From Anaerolineae bacterium (GTDB lineage Bacteria > Chloroflexota > Anaerolineae > J036 > Brachytrichaceae), in contig JAIMBB010000015.1 in the NCBI GenBank assembly GCA_023511655.1, forward strand, positions 1 to 43,568: DNA of 43,568 bases, written 5' to 3'. The translations under genes were made by a program, and so were the position numbers. Positions 1 through 8,921 of the stretch are shown here, one piece after another (within the stretch, counting starts at the first letter, position 1; each line of letters begins with the position of its first letter). The notes under the pieces were generated by a model. It saw nothing but the letters and a program-made list of their open reading frames with translations, was not told the origin of the DNA and made no database searches.

Positions 1-2
1 GC

Positions 3-1175
3 CTGAAGGAGTTCGGCAACATCTACACGCGCATCATGAACCCGACCAACGACGTGGTCGAGCAACGGTTGGCGGCCCTGGAAGGCGGCGTGGGGGCGCT
101 GGTGACCGCCTCCGGCCAGGCGGCCGAGACCTTCGCCATCCTCAACCTGGCCCAGGCCGGCGACCACATCATCAGCTCGGCCTCGCTCTATGGCGGCACC
201 TACAACCTGTTCCACTATACGCTGCCTAAGTTGGGCATCGAGGTGACCTTCGTGGATCCGAGCGACCCGGAGAACTTCCGCAGGGCCATCAAGCCGAACA
301 CCAAAGCGATCTATGGAGAGTCGGTCGGCAACCCGAAGCTGGACATCTTCCCGCTGGAGGAAGTGGCGGCCATTGCCCATGAGAACAGCCTGCCGCTGAT
401 CATTGACAACACCACGCCGACGCCCTATCTGCTGCGGCCGATCGAGTGGGGGGCGGACATCGTGGTGCACTCGACGACGAAATACATCGGTGGCCACGGC
501 CTGAGCATCGGCGGCGTGATCGTAGACGCCGGCAAATTCGACTGGAGCAAGAGCCCGCGCCACCATGCCTACTTCAACGAACCCGATCCGAGCTACCATG
601 GCCTGGTGTATTCGCAGCTCGGCGCGCCGGCCTACGTCCTCAAGGCCCGCCTGACGCTGTTGCGCGACATCGGCGCTGCTCAGAGCCCGTTCAACTCTTT
701 CCTCAACATCATCGGCCTGGAGACGCTGCACGTGCGCATGGAGCGCCACATCCAGAATGCCAATGCGGTGGCTGAATGGCTATCGCGGAACCCGCACGTG
801 GCCTGGGTGATTCACCCCAGCCTGCCCAGCCACCCGCAGTACGAGAAGATCAAGCGCATGGCGCCCAAGGGGCTGACCGCGCTGATCGGCTTCGGCATCA
901 AGGGCGGGCGCGAGGCCGGCCGACAGTTCATCAACAACTTGAAGCTGTTCTCGCACCTGGCCAACATCGGCGATGCTAAGTCGCTGGCGATCCACCCCGC
1001 CACCACCACGCATTCGCAACTGACGCCGGAGGAACAGCGCGCTACCGGCGTGACCGACGACTTCGTGCGTTTGAGCATTGGCCTGGAGGATGTTCGCGAC
1101 ATCATCTGGGATCTTGAGCAGGCGCTCGAAGCAGCCATCGCCGTGGTGAGCAACGGCCACAAGGCGGGAGCATAG
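3..1175 (+). CDS. metY: O-acetylhomoserine sulfhydrylase (5' end missing)
   Basis: A PLP-dependent Cys/Met-metabolism enzyme that makes homocysteine from O-acetylhomoserine and sulfide. The reading frame is open from base 3, so the N-terminus lies outside the window; 390 residues are present of a family length near 430. The PLP lysine sits in HSTTKYIGGHG (Lys codon 480-482), preceded by the typical DNTTPTPYLLRP segment. The C-terminus has the family signature TTTHSQLTPEEQ and RLSIGLED. metX, which makes its substrate O-acetylhomoserine, follows on the same strand after a 137-bp repeat-filled gap, so the two act in sequence. MetY is preferred over cystathionine gamma-synthase because of the length and the neighbouring metX; substrate choice is inferred. 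Confidence 0.93.
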   Translation: MKEFGNIYTRIMNPTNDVVEQRLAALEGGVGALVTASGQAAETFAILNLAQAGDHIISSASLYGGTYNLFHYTLPKLGIEVTFVDPSDPENFRRAIKPNTKAIYGESVGNPKLDIFPLEEVAAIAHENSLPLIIDNTTPTPYLLRPIEWGADIVVHSTTKYIGGHGLSIGGVIVDAGKFDWSKSPRHHAYFNEPDPSYHGLVYSQLGAPAYVLKARLTLLRDIGAAQSPFNSFLNIIGLETLHVRMERHIQNANAVAEWLSRNPHVAWVIHPSLPSHPQYEKIKRMAPKGLTALIGFGIKGGREAGRQFINNLKLFSHLANIGDAKSLAIHPATTTHSQLTPEEQRATGVTDDFVRLSIGLEDVRDIIWDLEQALEAAIAVVSNGHKAGA

Positions 1176-1307
1176 TGTCAGTGGGTGTCAGTGGTGTCAA
1201 TGGTGTCGGTAGTGTCGGACACAAATGACACGAATGACACCAATGACACCAACGACACCAACGACACCAACGACACCAACGACACTAACGACACTAACGA
1301 CACCCCC
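1176..1307. repeat. 9-nt tandem repeat between metY and metX
   Basis: Starting at the metY stop codon there are about 4-5 degenerate units of the type GTGTCARTG (1175-1217). They are followed by ten units of GACACNAAY on the opposite sense (1218-1307), four of them identical GACACCAAC. The halves meet at GTGTC-G-GACAC, so the array is an imperfect inverted repeat able to fold at RNA level. The 9-nt period keeps reading frames intact. It fills the metY-metX gap and contains no spacers, so it is not CRISPR. It could act as a terminator-like or mRNA-processing element; its function is unknown. Confidence 0.9.
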
Positions 1308-1312
1308 AACCA

Positions 1313-2425
1313 ATGATCGTCCAAACCCAGTACTTTCATTACGACGGCGAGATCAAACTGCAAAGCGGCGCAACGCTCGGGCCGATCACGCTGGCGTATG
1401 AAACGTACGGCCGGCTGAACGAGGATCGAAGCAACGCGATCCTGATCTGTCACGCCTGGAGCGGCGACGCCCACGTGGCGGGCCGACACTCCCCCGACGA
1501 CCCAAAGCCGGGTTGGTGGGACGATGCAGTCGGCCCGGGCAAAGCTTTCGACACCGATCGTTACTTCGTGGTGTGTTCCAACGTGATCGGCGGATGCAGC
1601 GGCAGCACCGGCCCGTCGTCCATCAACCCAAAGACCGGCCGACCCTACGGGCTGAGCTTCCCCATCGTCACCATCGCCGACATGGTCGAAGCGCAGCGCC
1701 TGCTCACCGATCACCTGGGCATCCAGCACTGGCTGACGGTGACCGGCGGCAGCATGGGGGGGATGCAGGCCCTACAATGGACGGTCTCGTACCCAAGCCG
1801 CGTGAAGAGCGCGATCGTGCTGGCCGCCACGGCTCGTCTGTCGCCGCAGACCATCGCCCTGAACGAGGTGCCGCGCCAGGCCATCTATGCCGACCCGAAC
1901 TGGAACAATGGCGACTACTACGGCAAGACCCCACCCAACGCCGGCCTGGCAGTAGCCCGGATGATCGGCCACATCACCTTCCTGAGCGACGCCTCGATGC
2001 GCGAGAAGTTCGGCCGGCGGCTGCGCAACGGCAGCGACGGCTATGGCTGGCGCTTCGACCCAGAGTTCGAGGTGGAGAGCTACCTGAACTATCGCGGCCA
2101 TTCGTTCACCAAACGATTCGACGCCAACTCGTTTCTGTATCTGAGCAAGGCGATGGATTACTTCGACCTGTCATACGGGCTGCCATCGCTGGCCGATGCC
2201 TTTCGCAAGGTGACGGCCAAGTTCCTGGTGGTCAGCTATACCTCCGACTGGCTGTATCCGTCGTGGCAATCGAAGGAGCTGGTGCGCGCGCTGCTGCAGA
2301 ATGACATTGACGTGACCTACGTCGAGATTGACAGCAACTATGGCCATGATGCATTTTTGCTGGAAGTGGATAGACTGGCGGAGTTGACGCGCGACTTCTT
2401 GAAGCGGGTCGAAAAGACGCATTGA
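1313..2425 (+). CDS. metX: Homoserine O-acetyltransferase
   Basis: Alpha/beta-hydrolase that transfers acetyl from acetyl-CoA to homoserine, the first committed step of methionine synthesis. The 370 residues match the family. The nucleophile elbow GGSMGGMQ places Ser147, with Asp312 (YTSDWLYP) and His345 (NYGHDAFL) as the likely rest of the triad. The N-terminal [16 protein letters not shown] is diagnostic. The start is the first ATG after an in-frame stop at 1295 inside the repeat; no Shine-Dalgarno is visible because the repeat occupies that position. It lies between metY and metW; MetW is the usual genetic partner of MetX. Acetyl versus succinyl specificity is inferred from the family pattern. 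Confidence 0.95.
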   Translation: MIVQTQYFHYDGEIKLQSGATLGPITLAYETYGRLNEDRSNAILICHAWSGDAHVAGRHSPDDPKPGWWDDAVGPGKAFDTDRYFVVCSNVIGGCSGSTGPSSINPKTGRPYGLSFPIVTIADMVEAQRLLTDHLGIQHWLTVTGGSMGGMQALQWTVSYPSRVKSAIVLAATARLSPQTIALNEVPRQAIYADPNWNNGDYYGKTPPNAGLAVARMIGHITFLSDASMREKFGRRLRNGSDGYGWRFDPEFEVESYLNYRGHSFTKRFDANSFLYLSKAMDYFDLSYGLPSLADAFRKVTAKFLVVSYTSDWLYPSWQSKELVRALLQNDIDVTYVEIDSNYGHDAFLLEVDRLAELTRDFLKRVEKTH

Positions 2426-2513
2426 CGATCGGCCGACTATCGGAGGTTCGGGAGCGAGGCCCCAGGCCGGTGCCGGGACGTTCGCCTCGCCCCCCATGCA
2501 AGGAGGTATAGCT

Positions 2514-3350
2514 ATGTGTGTTCCAATGTGCCAGCAAAAGATCGCAGAGACGCTCGATCGCCGCAGCTTCCTGAAAGCGGCGGGAGGCGCAGCCGCCGTC
2601 GCCTCGGCCGCCTTCCTGGCAACGCCGGTGAATGCCAAGGAAGAGCTGTTCCGGCCGCTGACGGTGCGGGTGAACAAGATAATTGACCTCACCCACCCGC
2701 TGACGACGGACTTCCCGACGTTCGGCGGCCAGCCACAACTGGCGATTAAAAATGTGTTCAAGATCAAAACCGACGGCTACAACCTGAACGAGTGGACGAT
2801 CAACGAACACACCGGCACGCATATGGACGCGCCCTTCCACTTCTCCGAGAAAGACACCGCCGACCTCATCCCGGCAGAGAACCTGATCGGCCCGCTGGTC
2901 GTGGTGGACATTCGGGAGAAAGCGGCCAAAGACCCCGATGCACTGGTCACCGAAGACGACCTGCGGCGCTGGGAACGCCGCTGGGGTCGCATCCCGTTCG
3001 GCGCGATCGTGGCGATGAACAGCGGCTGGGACGCCTATGTCAAGACGGCCAAATTCCGCAACGCAGACGACAAGAAGGTGATGCACTTCCCCGGCTTCGG
3101 CCTCGATGCCGTCGAGTGGCTGCTGGCCAACCGCCAGGTGAAAGGCATCATGGTGGATACGCTGAGCCTGGATCACGGCCCATCGCAGGACTTCGCCGTC
3201 CATTTCAAGTGGTTGCCGAGCAACCGCTGGGGCATCGAGTGCACGGCGAACCTGAGCCAGGTGCCGGCGCGCGGTGCGACGGTCGTCGTCGGCGGACCAA
3301 AGATCGCCGGCGCCACCGGAGGCCCGAGTCGGTGCTTCGCCCTGATCTGA
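2514..3350 (+). CDS. Cyclase-family metal hydrolase with TAT signal
   Basis: A 278-residue member of the PF04199 cyclase/kynurenine-formamidase-like family. The metal-binding motif HTGTHMDAPFHF is intact, and DTLSLDHG and GIECTANLSQVP follow as in relatives. The start at 2514 is chosen over the in-frame ATG at 2496 because AAGGAGG (2500-2506) sits at correct spacing before it and lies within the longer version. The N-terminus begins MCVPMCQQ, then DRRSFLKAAGG and a hydrophobic stretch ending NA, a twin-arginine export signal, so the enzyme should act outside the membrane. It lies between metX and metW, which usually adjoin. The substrate cannot be named; other members hydrolyse N-formylkynurenine, isatin or cyclic amides. 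Confidence 0.85.
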   Translation: MCVPMCQQKIAETLDRRSFLKAAGGAAAVASAAFLATPVNAKEELFRPLTVRVNKIIDLTHPLTTDFPTFGGQPQLAIKNVFKIKTDGYNLNEWTINEHTGTHMDAPFHFSEKDTADLIPAENLIGPLVVVDIREKAAKDPDALVTEDDLRRWERRWGRIPFGAIVAMNSGWDAYVKTAKFRNADDKKVMHFPGFGLDAVEWLLANRQVKGIMVDTLSLDHGPSQDFAVHFKWLPSNRWGIECTANLSQVPARGATVVVGGPKIAGATGGPSRCFALI

Positions 3351-3369
3351 TCCCATACCCGGAGCCTCT

Positions 3370-3407
3370 GCGCGGTGCGTTGCGCATCTTCGCTCAACGC
3401 ACCGCGC
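3370..3407 (+). promoter_or_regulatory. Strong hairpin abutting the metW ribosome site
   Basis: A perfect 13-bp stem (3370-3382 with 3395-3407; left arm GCGCGGTGCGTTG) closes a 12-nt loop. It ends one base before the GGAGGA Shine-Dalgarno of metW (3409-3414). No U-tract follows, so it is a poor intrinsic terminator. Its position suggests control of metW translation, or mRNA stabilisation or processing between the cyclase gene and metW. Confidence 0.7.
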
Positions 3408-3419
3408 GGAGGAAATGCC

Positions 3420-4004
3420 ATGGCGCTAAACGGAATCCGTCCCGACCTGGACGCCATCATCCAGCTCATCCCCCCCAAGGCTCGCGTGCTCGATTTGGGC
3501 TGCGGCGATGGCGAATTGCTGGCGCAGTTGATTCGCCAAAAACAGGTCGTCGCGCGCGGCGTGGAGCTGAGCGAGGTCAACGTGCGTGCCTGCATCGCAC
3601 GCGGGCTATCGGTGCGCCAGGGCAACATCGAAGAAGGCCTGGCCGATTATCCGGACGGCGCCTTCGACTACGTCATCCTGAGCCAGACGCTGGCTTATCT
3701 CGATCACCCCATACCGGTGGTGAGCGAAATGTTGCGGGTGGGTAAGCGCGCTGTGATCTCGTTCGAAAACGCCGGTTATTGGCGCACGCGCTGGCGCATG
3801 TTCTTCGGTCAAGGCGTGGGAGGCGATTTGTGCTCCGGCGAAGTGCGCGCCCGAGCGATCACCCTCCCGCAGTTCGAAGCATTCGCTGCGTGCGTAGACG
3901 CCAGGATCGAATCCGTTCGATTGTTCGCCAACGACAGGCCGGTGCGCCTGCTTCCTAACTGGCAAACGAAAGTTGCCGTGTATGTGTTGAGCCGGGCGCA
4001 ATGA
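3420..4004 (+). CDS. metW: MetW-like SAM methyltransferase
   Basis: A 194-residue protein with the SAM-binding motif VLDLGCGDGELL near residue 23, and FDYVILSQTLAYLDHP and RAVISFENAGYWRTR, typical of MetW. MetW is functionally tied to MetX in many bacteria and is often fused to or next to it, which fits the gene set here; its exact reaction is not settled. The start at 3420 is chosen because GGAGGA lies six bases upstream; a longer in-frame version from 3375 would cross the hairpin. Likely cotranscribed with the upstream genes. Confidence 0.9.
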   Translation: MALNGIRPDLDAIIQLIPPKARVLDLGCGDGELLAQLIRQKQVVARGVELSEVNVRACIARGLSVRQGNIEEGLADYPDGAFDYVILSQTLAYLDHPIPVVSEMLRVGKRAVISFENAGYWRTRWRMFFGQGVGGDLCSGEVRARAITLPQFEAFAACVDARIESVRLFANDRPVRLLPNWQTKVAVYVLSRAQ

Positions 4005-4175
4005 GCGCGCCTTTCCGATGGGGGAAAGTAAACCTGCATCGTAGTGCACGCGTGCGGTGCGCGCGCCTGCGGCGCACGCCTGCGGGGTGTAAGGCAGCGC
4101 ACTCGTTCCCGGCACGCAACGAAGTTCGCGCCCTGCGCGATGTGATTTTCGCCCATTCAAACGCGCAAGCTGTGG

Positions 4176-4181
4176 TATAGT
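4176..4181 (+). promoter_or_regulatory. -10 element of tRNA-Asp promoter
   Basis: TATAGT lies 20 bases upstream of the mature tRNA-Asp 5' end. No convincing -35 hexamer is seen at 16-18 bp spacing. The rest of the metW-tRNA gap (4005-4175) is GC-rich and shows no gene. Confidence 0.45.
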
Positions 4182-4201
4182 CTTCGTCCGCAAGCAAGAT
4201 T

Positions 4202-4275
4202 GGAGGCGTGGTGTAGAGGCCTAACACGCTGCCCTGTCAAGGCAGAGACCGCGGGTTCGAATCCCGTCGCTTCCG
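4202..4275 (+). tRNA. tRNA-Asp (anticodon GTC)
   Basis: A 74-nt cloverleaf. Acceptor arms are GGAGGCG and CGCTTCC (one G-U), the D stem is GTGT/ACAC, and the anticodon stem CTGCC/GGCAG carries loop CTGTCAA with anticodon GTC. The T arm holds TTCGAAT and the discriminator is G73, as expected for Asp. The 3' CCA is not encoded, so the CCA-adding enzyme in this window is needed. Confidence 0.97.
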
Positions 4276-4281
4276 CTCATC

Positions 4282-4317
4282 GAACAAGCCGCCCGGAACC
4301 GGGCGGCTTGTTCTTTT
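4282..4317 (+). terminator. Intrinsic terminator after tRNA-Asp
   Basis: A 15-bp perfect stem (4282-4296 with 4299-4313; arm GAACAAGCCGCCCGG) is followed by a short T-run (TTCTTTT, 4311-4317). It ends the tRNA-Asp transcript, and being symmetric it may also stop transcription of the converging FG-GAP gene. Confidence 0.85.
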
Positions 4318-4340
4318 GCCTGCACCCAACGCCCACACAC

Positions 4341-6347
4341 TCAGGGCGCCCCTTCGTATTCGTAATTGAAGGTGAGTCGGCGCAGCGCGGGGCTGGCTTC
4401 AGTGGTGTGGTCGCGCCACAGCACGACGCGATAGCGCGCGTAGCGGCCTCTCAACTTGCCAAGATCCTGCGACCACCTCCCGTCGCGCATTGCGCCCACC
4501 TGCACCCAACGCGGGTCGCTCAACGCCGACCAAGTATCGCTGGCCGCCACGAATAGCGTGATGCCCGTGCCCGGCGCAATCGCCGCGTCAGCCTGCGCGT
4601 TCGTCCAGACAGTTCCCCGGCGACCGCTATCCATCACCACCGATTCCAGCACGCCGGAGCCCGCGAAGGACGTGCGGTAAAGCGGGCGGGGCTGGCTGAA
4701 CCATTCGCCATTCGTCCCACGATGGGGACCGAACGAAGCATAGATGGAGGCCGGGCTGAGCGCCGGTAGACTGAAGTCAGGCGTCGCTGCATAGGGCGTG
4801 CGTCCCTTCCCGCTATGAAGATACACTTGTGCTACTGCACCGCCCTGCCAGTAGCTCCCGACGGGGTTCGGGTCAATGCCCTGGCGGCTGGTCAGCAAAT
4901 CAACGCGGCCATCTCGATTCAGATCGCTCAAGCTCAAGCCGCGGAAGCCGAAGACCTGATTCACCGTCCAGTAGTTTGTGGCCGTCCCACTGATCGGCAA
5001 CGGCCCCCAAAACACCCTGGTAAACCCTCCATCGTAGTTTTGCACCACTATATCGAGTTGATCGTCGTCGTCGAGGTGTGCGACGCTGACTTTCATAGCC
5101 CCGATCCCCGGTAGTTCAGTGCGCGCGGATGGACTGTAGTTCACGCCGTACTGGCCACCCGGCCGAGCCCAGTATGCATAGCTGTTGACGGTGAGGGTGC
5201 TGCCATCGGACCAGTTGGCGAAGACCAGCTCCGGCCGGCCATCGCCGTTCAAGTCGGCCACGGCAACGCCGAATGCGCCAAGGGTGGGCAGCTCGGTGCG
5301 CGCCGTAGGGTCGTAGGTCACACCGTACTGGCCGCCCGGTCGAGCCCAATAAATGTAGCTGTTGATGGCAAAGATGCTGCCGTCGAACTTGTTGGCGAAG
5401 ACCAGCTCCGGCCAGCCATCGCCGTTCAGATCGGCCACGGCAACGCCATGTGCACCTTGCGTGGGCAGCCTGGTGAGCGCAGCCGGGTTATAGGTCACGC
5501 CATACACGCCGCCCGCCTGTCCCCAATAGATATAGCTGTCAATCTTGTGGGTGTCGTCGTCGTTCGACTTCGTGAAGATCACCTCCGGCCGACCATCCTT
5601 GTTCAGATCGGCCACCGCGATGCCATGCGCGCCCGGAGCCGGCAACTCGGTGCGCGTGGCTGGGCCATAGGTCACGCCATGCGCGCCGCCCGGTCGTCCC
5701 CAATGGATGTAGCTGCTGACGTTGCGGGTGCGATCATCGCGAAAATTCGAGACGATCACCTCCGGCCAGCCGTCGCCGTTCAGGTCGGCCGCCACCATTC
5801 CGTGCGCACCCATTGTGGACAACTCAGTGCGTCCGTCGGCGCGCCAGCGCGGCGCGGTCGGCGTGCCCTGGCCCCAGTAAATCCATCCACCGTTGAAGGC
5901 GTGCGTGCCTGTGTTGTCCCACCAATTGGCGACGAGCAGCTCCGATAGGCCGTCGCCGTTCAGATCGCTCGACCAGGGGTTGCCGCCGTCGCTGCAGTGA
6001 TTGCCGGTCAGGCGCAAGGCCTGACCGGGCGCGACGTCGTCGGGCACTCGACACCAAATGCCCGGGCCGGCGCACACGCCGAATGTGCCGGCGAGCTGAC
6101 CATCTGTTGGCAGGCTGCTGGGACGAAAGAACAGGTTCGTGTCGCTCGCCGCGGCGACCAGCATGCTGGTGGGTGTAGTCCAGGCAGCTTGCGTCCAGCT
6201 TCCACGGCCAGCGTGGACAGCTGCCGGAGCGTTCAGCACCAAGCTACTCAGCATCAATGCGCCAATTGCTGCAATGCGGGCAAAGGTTGCCGGCCTCAGC
6301 AGGCGGTGGTTCGGGCTGGGTTGCTCCCAGTCGCGCGTGTTGGACAT
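4341..6347 (-). CDS. Secreted FG-GAP/VCBS repeat protein
   Basis: A 668-residue exported protein built of about seven beta-propeller blades. Each blade has a calcium-binding loop of the type DLNGDGWPE (for example ADLNGDGRPE, ADLNKDGRPE, SDLNRDGRV) followed by a strand such as LVFANWSDG and a block SYIYWG. A hydrophobic segment near residues 20-45 ending AVHA is a signal peptide or anchor. The last ~120 residues form a different domain ending LRRLTFNYEYEG. The start ATG (6347) lies nine bases after a GATAAT -10-like element, suggesting a leaderless message. The role is unknown; such proteins bind surfaces or ligands. The DNA coding the blades is internally repetitive and may recombine. Confidence 0.85.
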   Translation of the reverse strand: MSNTRDWEQPSPNHRLLRPATFARIAAIGALMLSSLVLNAPAAVHAGRGSWTQAAWTTPTSMLVAAASDTNLFFRPSSLPTDGQLAGTFGVCAGPGIWCRVPDDVAPGQALRLTGNHCSDGGNPWSSDLNGDGLSELLVANWWDNTGTHAFNGGWIYWGQGTPTAPRWRADGRTELSTMGAHGMVAADLNGDGWPEVIVSNFRDDRTRNVSSYIHWGRPGGAHGVTYGPATRTELPAPGAHGIAVADLNKDGRPEVIFTKSNDDDTHKIDSYIYWGQAGGVYGVTYNPAALTRLPTQGAHGVAVADLNGDGWPELVFANKFDGSIFAINSYIYWARPGGQYGVTYDPTARTELPTLGAFGVAVADLNGDGRPELVFANWSDGSTLTVNSYAYWARPGGQYGVNYSPSARTELPGIGAMKVSVAHLDDDDQLDIVVQNYDGGFTRVFWGPLPISGTATNYWTVNQVFGFRGLSLSDLNRDGRVDLLTSRQGIDPNPVGSYWQGGAVAQVYLHSGKGRTPYAATPDFSLPALSPASIYASFGPHRGTNGEWFSQPRPLYRTSFAGSGVLESVVMDSGRRGTVWTNAQADAAIAPGTGITLFVAASDTWSALSDPRWVQVGAMRDGRWSQDLGKLRGRYARYRVVLWRDHTTEASPALRRLTFNYEYEGAP

Positions 6348-6356
6348 GGTGACACG

Positions 6357-6362
6357 ATTATC
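6357..6362 (-). promoter_or_regulatory. -10-like element of FG-GAP gene
   Basis: GATAAT on the minus strand lies nine bases upstream of the ATG; TTGAGA lies 15 bp further up as a possible -35. The predicted start of transcription would be at or near the start codon. Confidence 0.4.
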
Positions 6363-6449
6363 CGCGGGATCGGAGCATCTCAACGGCAGGTGGAACGACA
6401 GATACTAGACCGCACGCGTGGGCCGAATCTCGATGCTGTGCAGAGTAAC

Positions 6450-7490
6450 TCACTGGTTGTCGAACTCAGAGCGCACCAGCAACACTGGCACGTGTGCATG
6501 GCGAACCACCCGGTCGGCCACGCTGCCCAACAAGAAGCGCTGGATGCCGCTGCGACCGTGCGTCGTCATCGCGATCATGTCCACGTCGTTGGACTTAGCG
6601 ACGTCCAGGATGGTCTCGGCCGGCTGACCGGCCTGTATCATGGTCTCTACCGGGATGCCGGAAGCTTTCAGGTCGGCGGCCGCAGCATTCAGATTGGCCT
6701 GCGCAGCTTCCATCGCATGCTCCACCCGCCTGGCCAGCTCGGCGCGGATGGACTCGGCCCATTCCCGTCGCGACGGCGGCGCCATGCCAGGGCGTAAACC
6801 ACCCTCGCCGGGCACCTCACCGATGGACGCCGGGCCACCGAACGTGAGGATCCAGTGTGCCTCGCTTGCATCCAGTTCCGGCTCAGGGACAGCTTGCAGC
6901 AGGGTCACCGTTGCCCCTGTGCAGATGGCCACATTGCGCACGTGCGACAGCACAGCACGTGAGAACTCCGAGCCGTCGAGCGGCACCAGGATCTTGCGAT
7001 AGACGAACTCAGCGGGCAACTTCTCTTCGGCCGTGACACGCACCAGCAGGACCGGAACCTTTGCATAGTGGACGATTCGGCTCGCGATGCTACCCAGCAG
7101 GAACCGGCTCAGCCCGCCCCGACCGTGCGTGGACATGGCGATCAGGTCCGCGCCCTCCTCGTCCGCAACGTCGAGAATCCCTTCGGCCACCGCCCCGGTC
7201 GCAATCCGCGTTTGCACGGCGATGCCCGCTGCGCTCAGCTCGGCCGCGACCCCGTCCAGATAAGCACGCGCGGCGAGTTCGTATTCGGCAACCTCAGGTG
7301 GGAAGAAGAGGGACGATTGCTCCATGGGCTGTGCAGTCGCCGCCACTCCGCCGACGCGCATGCCGATTTCGGGGATGATGCGCAGCAACACGGCTGACGC
7401 GCCAGAGCACTTCGCAACCGCGCGCACGCAAGGCAATACAGCACTCGACAAAGCTGAGCCGTCCAGGGGCACGAGGATTTTCTTGTACAT
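6450..7490 (-). CDS. Tandem universal stress protein (two UspA domains)
   Basis: A 346-residue cytoplasmic protein of two fused UspA domains. Each opens with KILVPLDGS and closes with the ATP-binding pattern G-x2-G-x9-GS: GRGGLSRFLLGS in the first half and GRSGIQRFLLGS in the second, each followed by VPVLLVR. Both nucleotide sites therefore look intact. The start at 7490 (MYKKIL) is preferred over an upstream in-frame start because AGGTGGAG lies just before it. It stands alone between the FG-GAP gene and lhgO. A general stress or nucleotide-sensing role is inferred from the family. Confidence 0.93.
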   Translation of the reverse strand: MYKKILVPLDGSALSSAVLPCVRAVAKCSGASAVLLRIIPEIGMRVGGVAATAQPMEQSSLFFPPEVAEYELAARAYLDGVAAELSAAGIAVQTRIATGAVAEGILDVADEEGADLIAMSTHGRGGLSRFLLGSIASRIVHYAKVPVLLVRVTAEEKLPAEFVYRKILVPLDGSEFSRAVLSHVRNVAICTGATVTLLQAVPEPELDASEAHWILTFGGPASIGEVPGEGGLRPGMAPPSRREWAESIRAELARRVEHAMEAAQANLNAAAADLKASGIPVETMIQAGQPAETILDVAKSNDVDMIAMTTHGRSGIQRFLLGSVADRVVRHAHVPVLLVRSEFDNQ

Positions 7491-7655
7491 GGCTCCACCT
7501 CCGACCGCCACGCCAGCCCGAAGCCGATCGGCGCGACGAGCGGTCTGCTAATCGGACGCAATTGCAAGCTACTTTACTAATGCGTAGCCAGCAACGGCAG
7601 GCCGGTCAGCCATGCACTCACCGATTGGGCAGTTTAGGGCGACGCACTGCCACGT

Positions 7656-8900
7656 TCAGGCAACTTCTGCAAACACCGACTCAGCACGCATGGCAATGTA
7701 TTCGCCGATCGCCAGGCTGGCAGTAGCTGCCGGCGAGGGTGCATTGAGCACGTGCAGCGAGTGCGGCGTCTCCATGAAGCGGAAGTCGTCCACGAGCTGG
7801 CCATCCTCCGAGATGGCCTGCGCGCGCACCCCTGCCCCACCGCGCGTGATGTCGTCGCCGGTGATCTCCGGCACGAGCACCTGGAGCGACTTCACGAACG
7901 CCGACTTGCTGAGCGAGCGATAGATCTCGAACGCGCCGGTGCGCCACCACCGGCGTGCGACTTTGCGGAAGCCTGGGAAAGCTAGAGTGCCGGCCAGGTC
8001 GCCGAGTTTCAGGCGGCCCATCGAATAGCCTTCACGAGCGAAGGCGAACACGGCATTCGGGCCGGCCTCGACTTCACCGTGGATAGTGCGCGTGAAGTGC
8101 ACGCCGAGGAACGGGAAAGCCGGGTCGGGCACCGGATAGATCAGCCCGCGCACCAGATGACGCCGGCTTTCTTTGACGAAGTAGTACTCGCCGCGAAAGG
8201 GCACGATGCGCACATCCGGTCGCAAACCCATCATGCGCGCGACCTCGTCGGAATGCAGGCCGGCGCAATTGATCAGGCGCCGCGCAATTACCTCGTCGCC
8301 GTTGGCGATGCCGATGCGCAGATGACCGCTGCCCCGATCCGGCACGCGGATGGCGCTTACTTTCGACGAGGTGTTGATGACCACGCCGCGCGCCCGCAAC
8401 AGATCGCGCAGGGTGTACGCGACTTGTTTGTAATCCACGATGCCCGTGTTGGGCGAGTGAATGGCGCACAAGCCGGCCGCATGCGGCTCGACCTCGCGCA
8501 ATTCTTCGGGCCCGATCTTGCGCAGGCCGGGCACGCCATTGGCCACGCCGCGTTCGAACAAATTGTCCAACCGCGGAAGCTCGTCTTCGCGCGTGGCCAC
8601 GATCACTTTGCCGATGCGTTGGTAAGAGATACCGTGCGCATCACAAAACTCCGTCAACTTGCGTACACCTTCCACGCACAAGCGCGCCTTGAACGAGCCG
8701 GGCTTGTAGTAGATGCCGGAGTGGATGACGCCGCTGTTGTGACCGGTTTGATGGTACGCCACGTCGCCTTCCTTCTCCAACACAACGATCTTGAGGGCAG
8801 GATGACGTTCTGAGAAGGCGTAGGCAGTCGCCAGGCCGACGATGCCCGCCCCGACGATGGCGATGTCGAAGATACTTCTGGCGCCGGAAGAACTGTTCAA
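7656..8900 (-). CDS. lhgO: L-2-hydroxyglutarate oxidase / FAD-dependent dehydrogenase
   Basis: A 414-residue DAO-family flavoprotein that oxidises L-2-hydroxyglutarate to 2-oxoglutarate. The FAD dinucleotide fold IAIVGAGIVGLATA is at the N-terminus. YHQTGHNSGVIHSGIYY and the later HSPNTGIVDYKQVA, LINCAGLHSD and PFRGEYYFV are hallmarks of LhgO. The start is a TTG (8900) behind GGGGGTG; no ATG occurs before the FAD motif, so the start is uncertain by a few residues. It lies downstream of cca and tRNA-Glu with a hairpin between. It probably repairs or scavenges L-2-hydroxyglutarate and passes electrons to the quinone pool. Confidence 0.92.
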   Translation of the reverse strand: MNSSSGARSIFDIAIVGAGIVGLATAYAFSERHPALKIVVLEKEGDVAYHQTGHNSGVIHSGIYYKPGSFKARLCVEGVRKLTEFCDAHGISYQRIGKVIVATREDELPRLDNLFERGVANGVPGLRKIGPEELREVEPHAAGLCAIHSPNTGIVDYKQVAYTLRDLLRARGVVINTSSKVSAIRVPDRGSGHLRIGIANGDEVIARRLINCAGLHSDEVARMMGLRPDVRIVPFRGEYYFVKESRRHLVRGLIYPVPDPAFPFLGVHFTRTIHGEVEAGPNAVFAFAREGYSMGRLKLGDLAGTLAFPGFRKVARRWWRTGAFEIYRSLSKSAFVKSLQVLVPEITGDDITRGGAGVRAQAISEDGQLVDDFRFMETPHSLHVLNAPSPAATASLAIGEYIAMRAESVFAEVA

Positions 8901-8921
8901 GACACCCCCATAGAAGCAGGC

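Noticed and set aside
1176-1307. CRISPR array
   Set aside because: Units are 9 nt and contiguous with no spacers.
2232-3356. A 374-codon minus-strand frame opposite the cyclase gene
   Set aside because: Antisense shadow; the plus-strand protein has family motifs, a Shine-Dalgarno and a signal peptide.
3370-3420. SAM or cobalamin riboswitch for the methionine genes
   Set aside because: Only a single simple hairpin is present; no conserved riboswitch core was seen.
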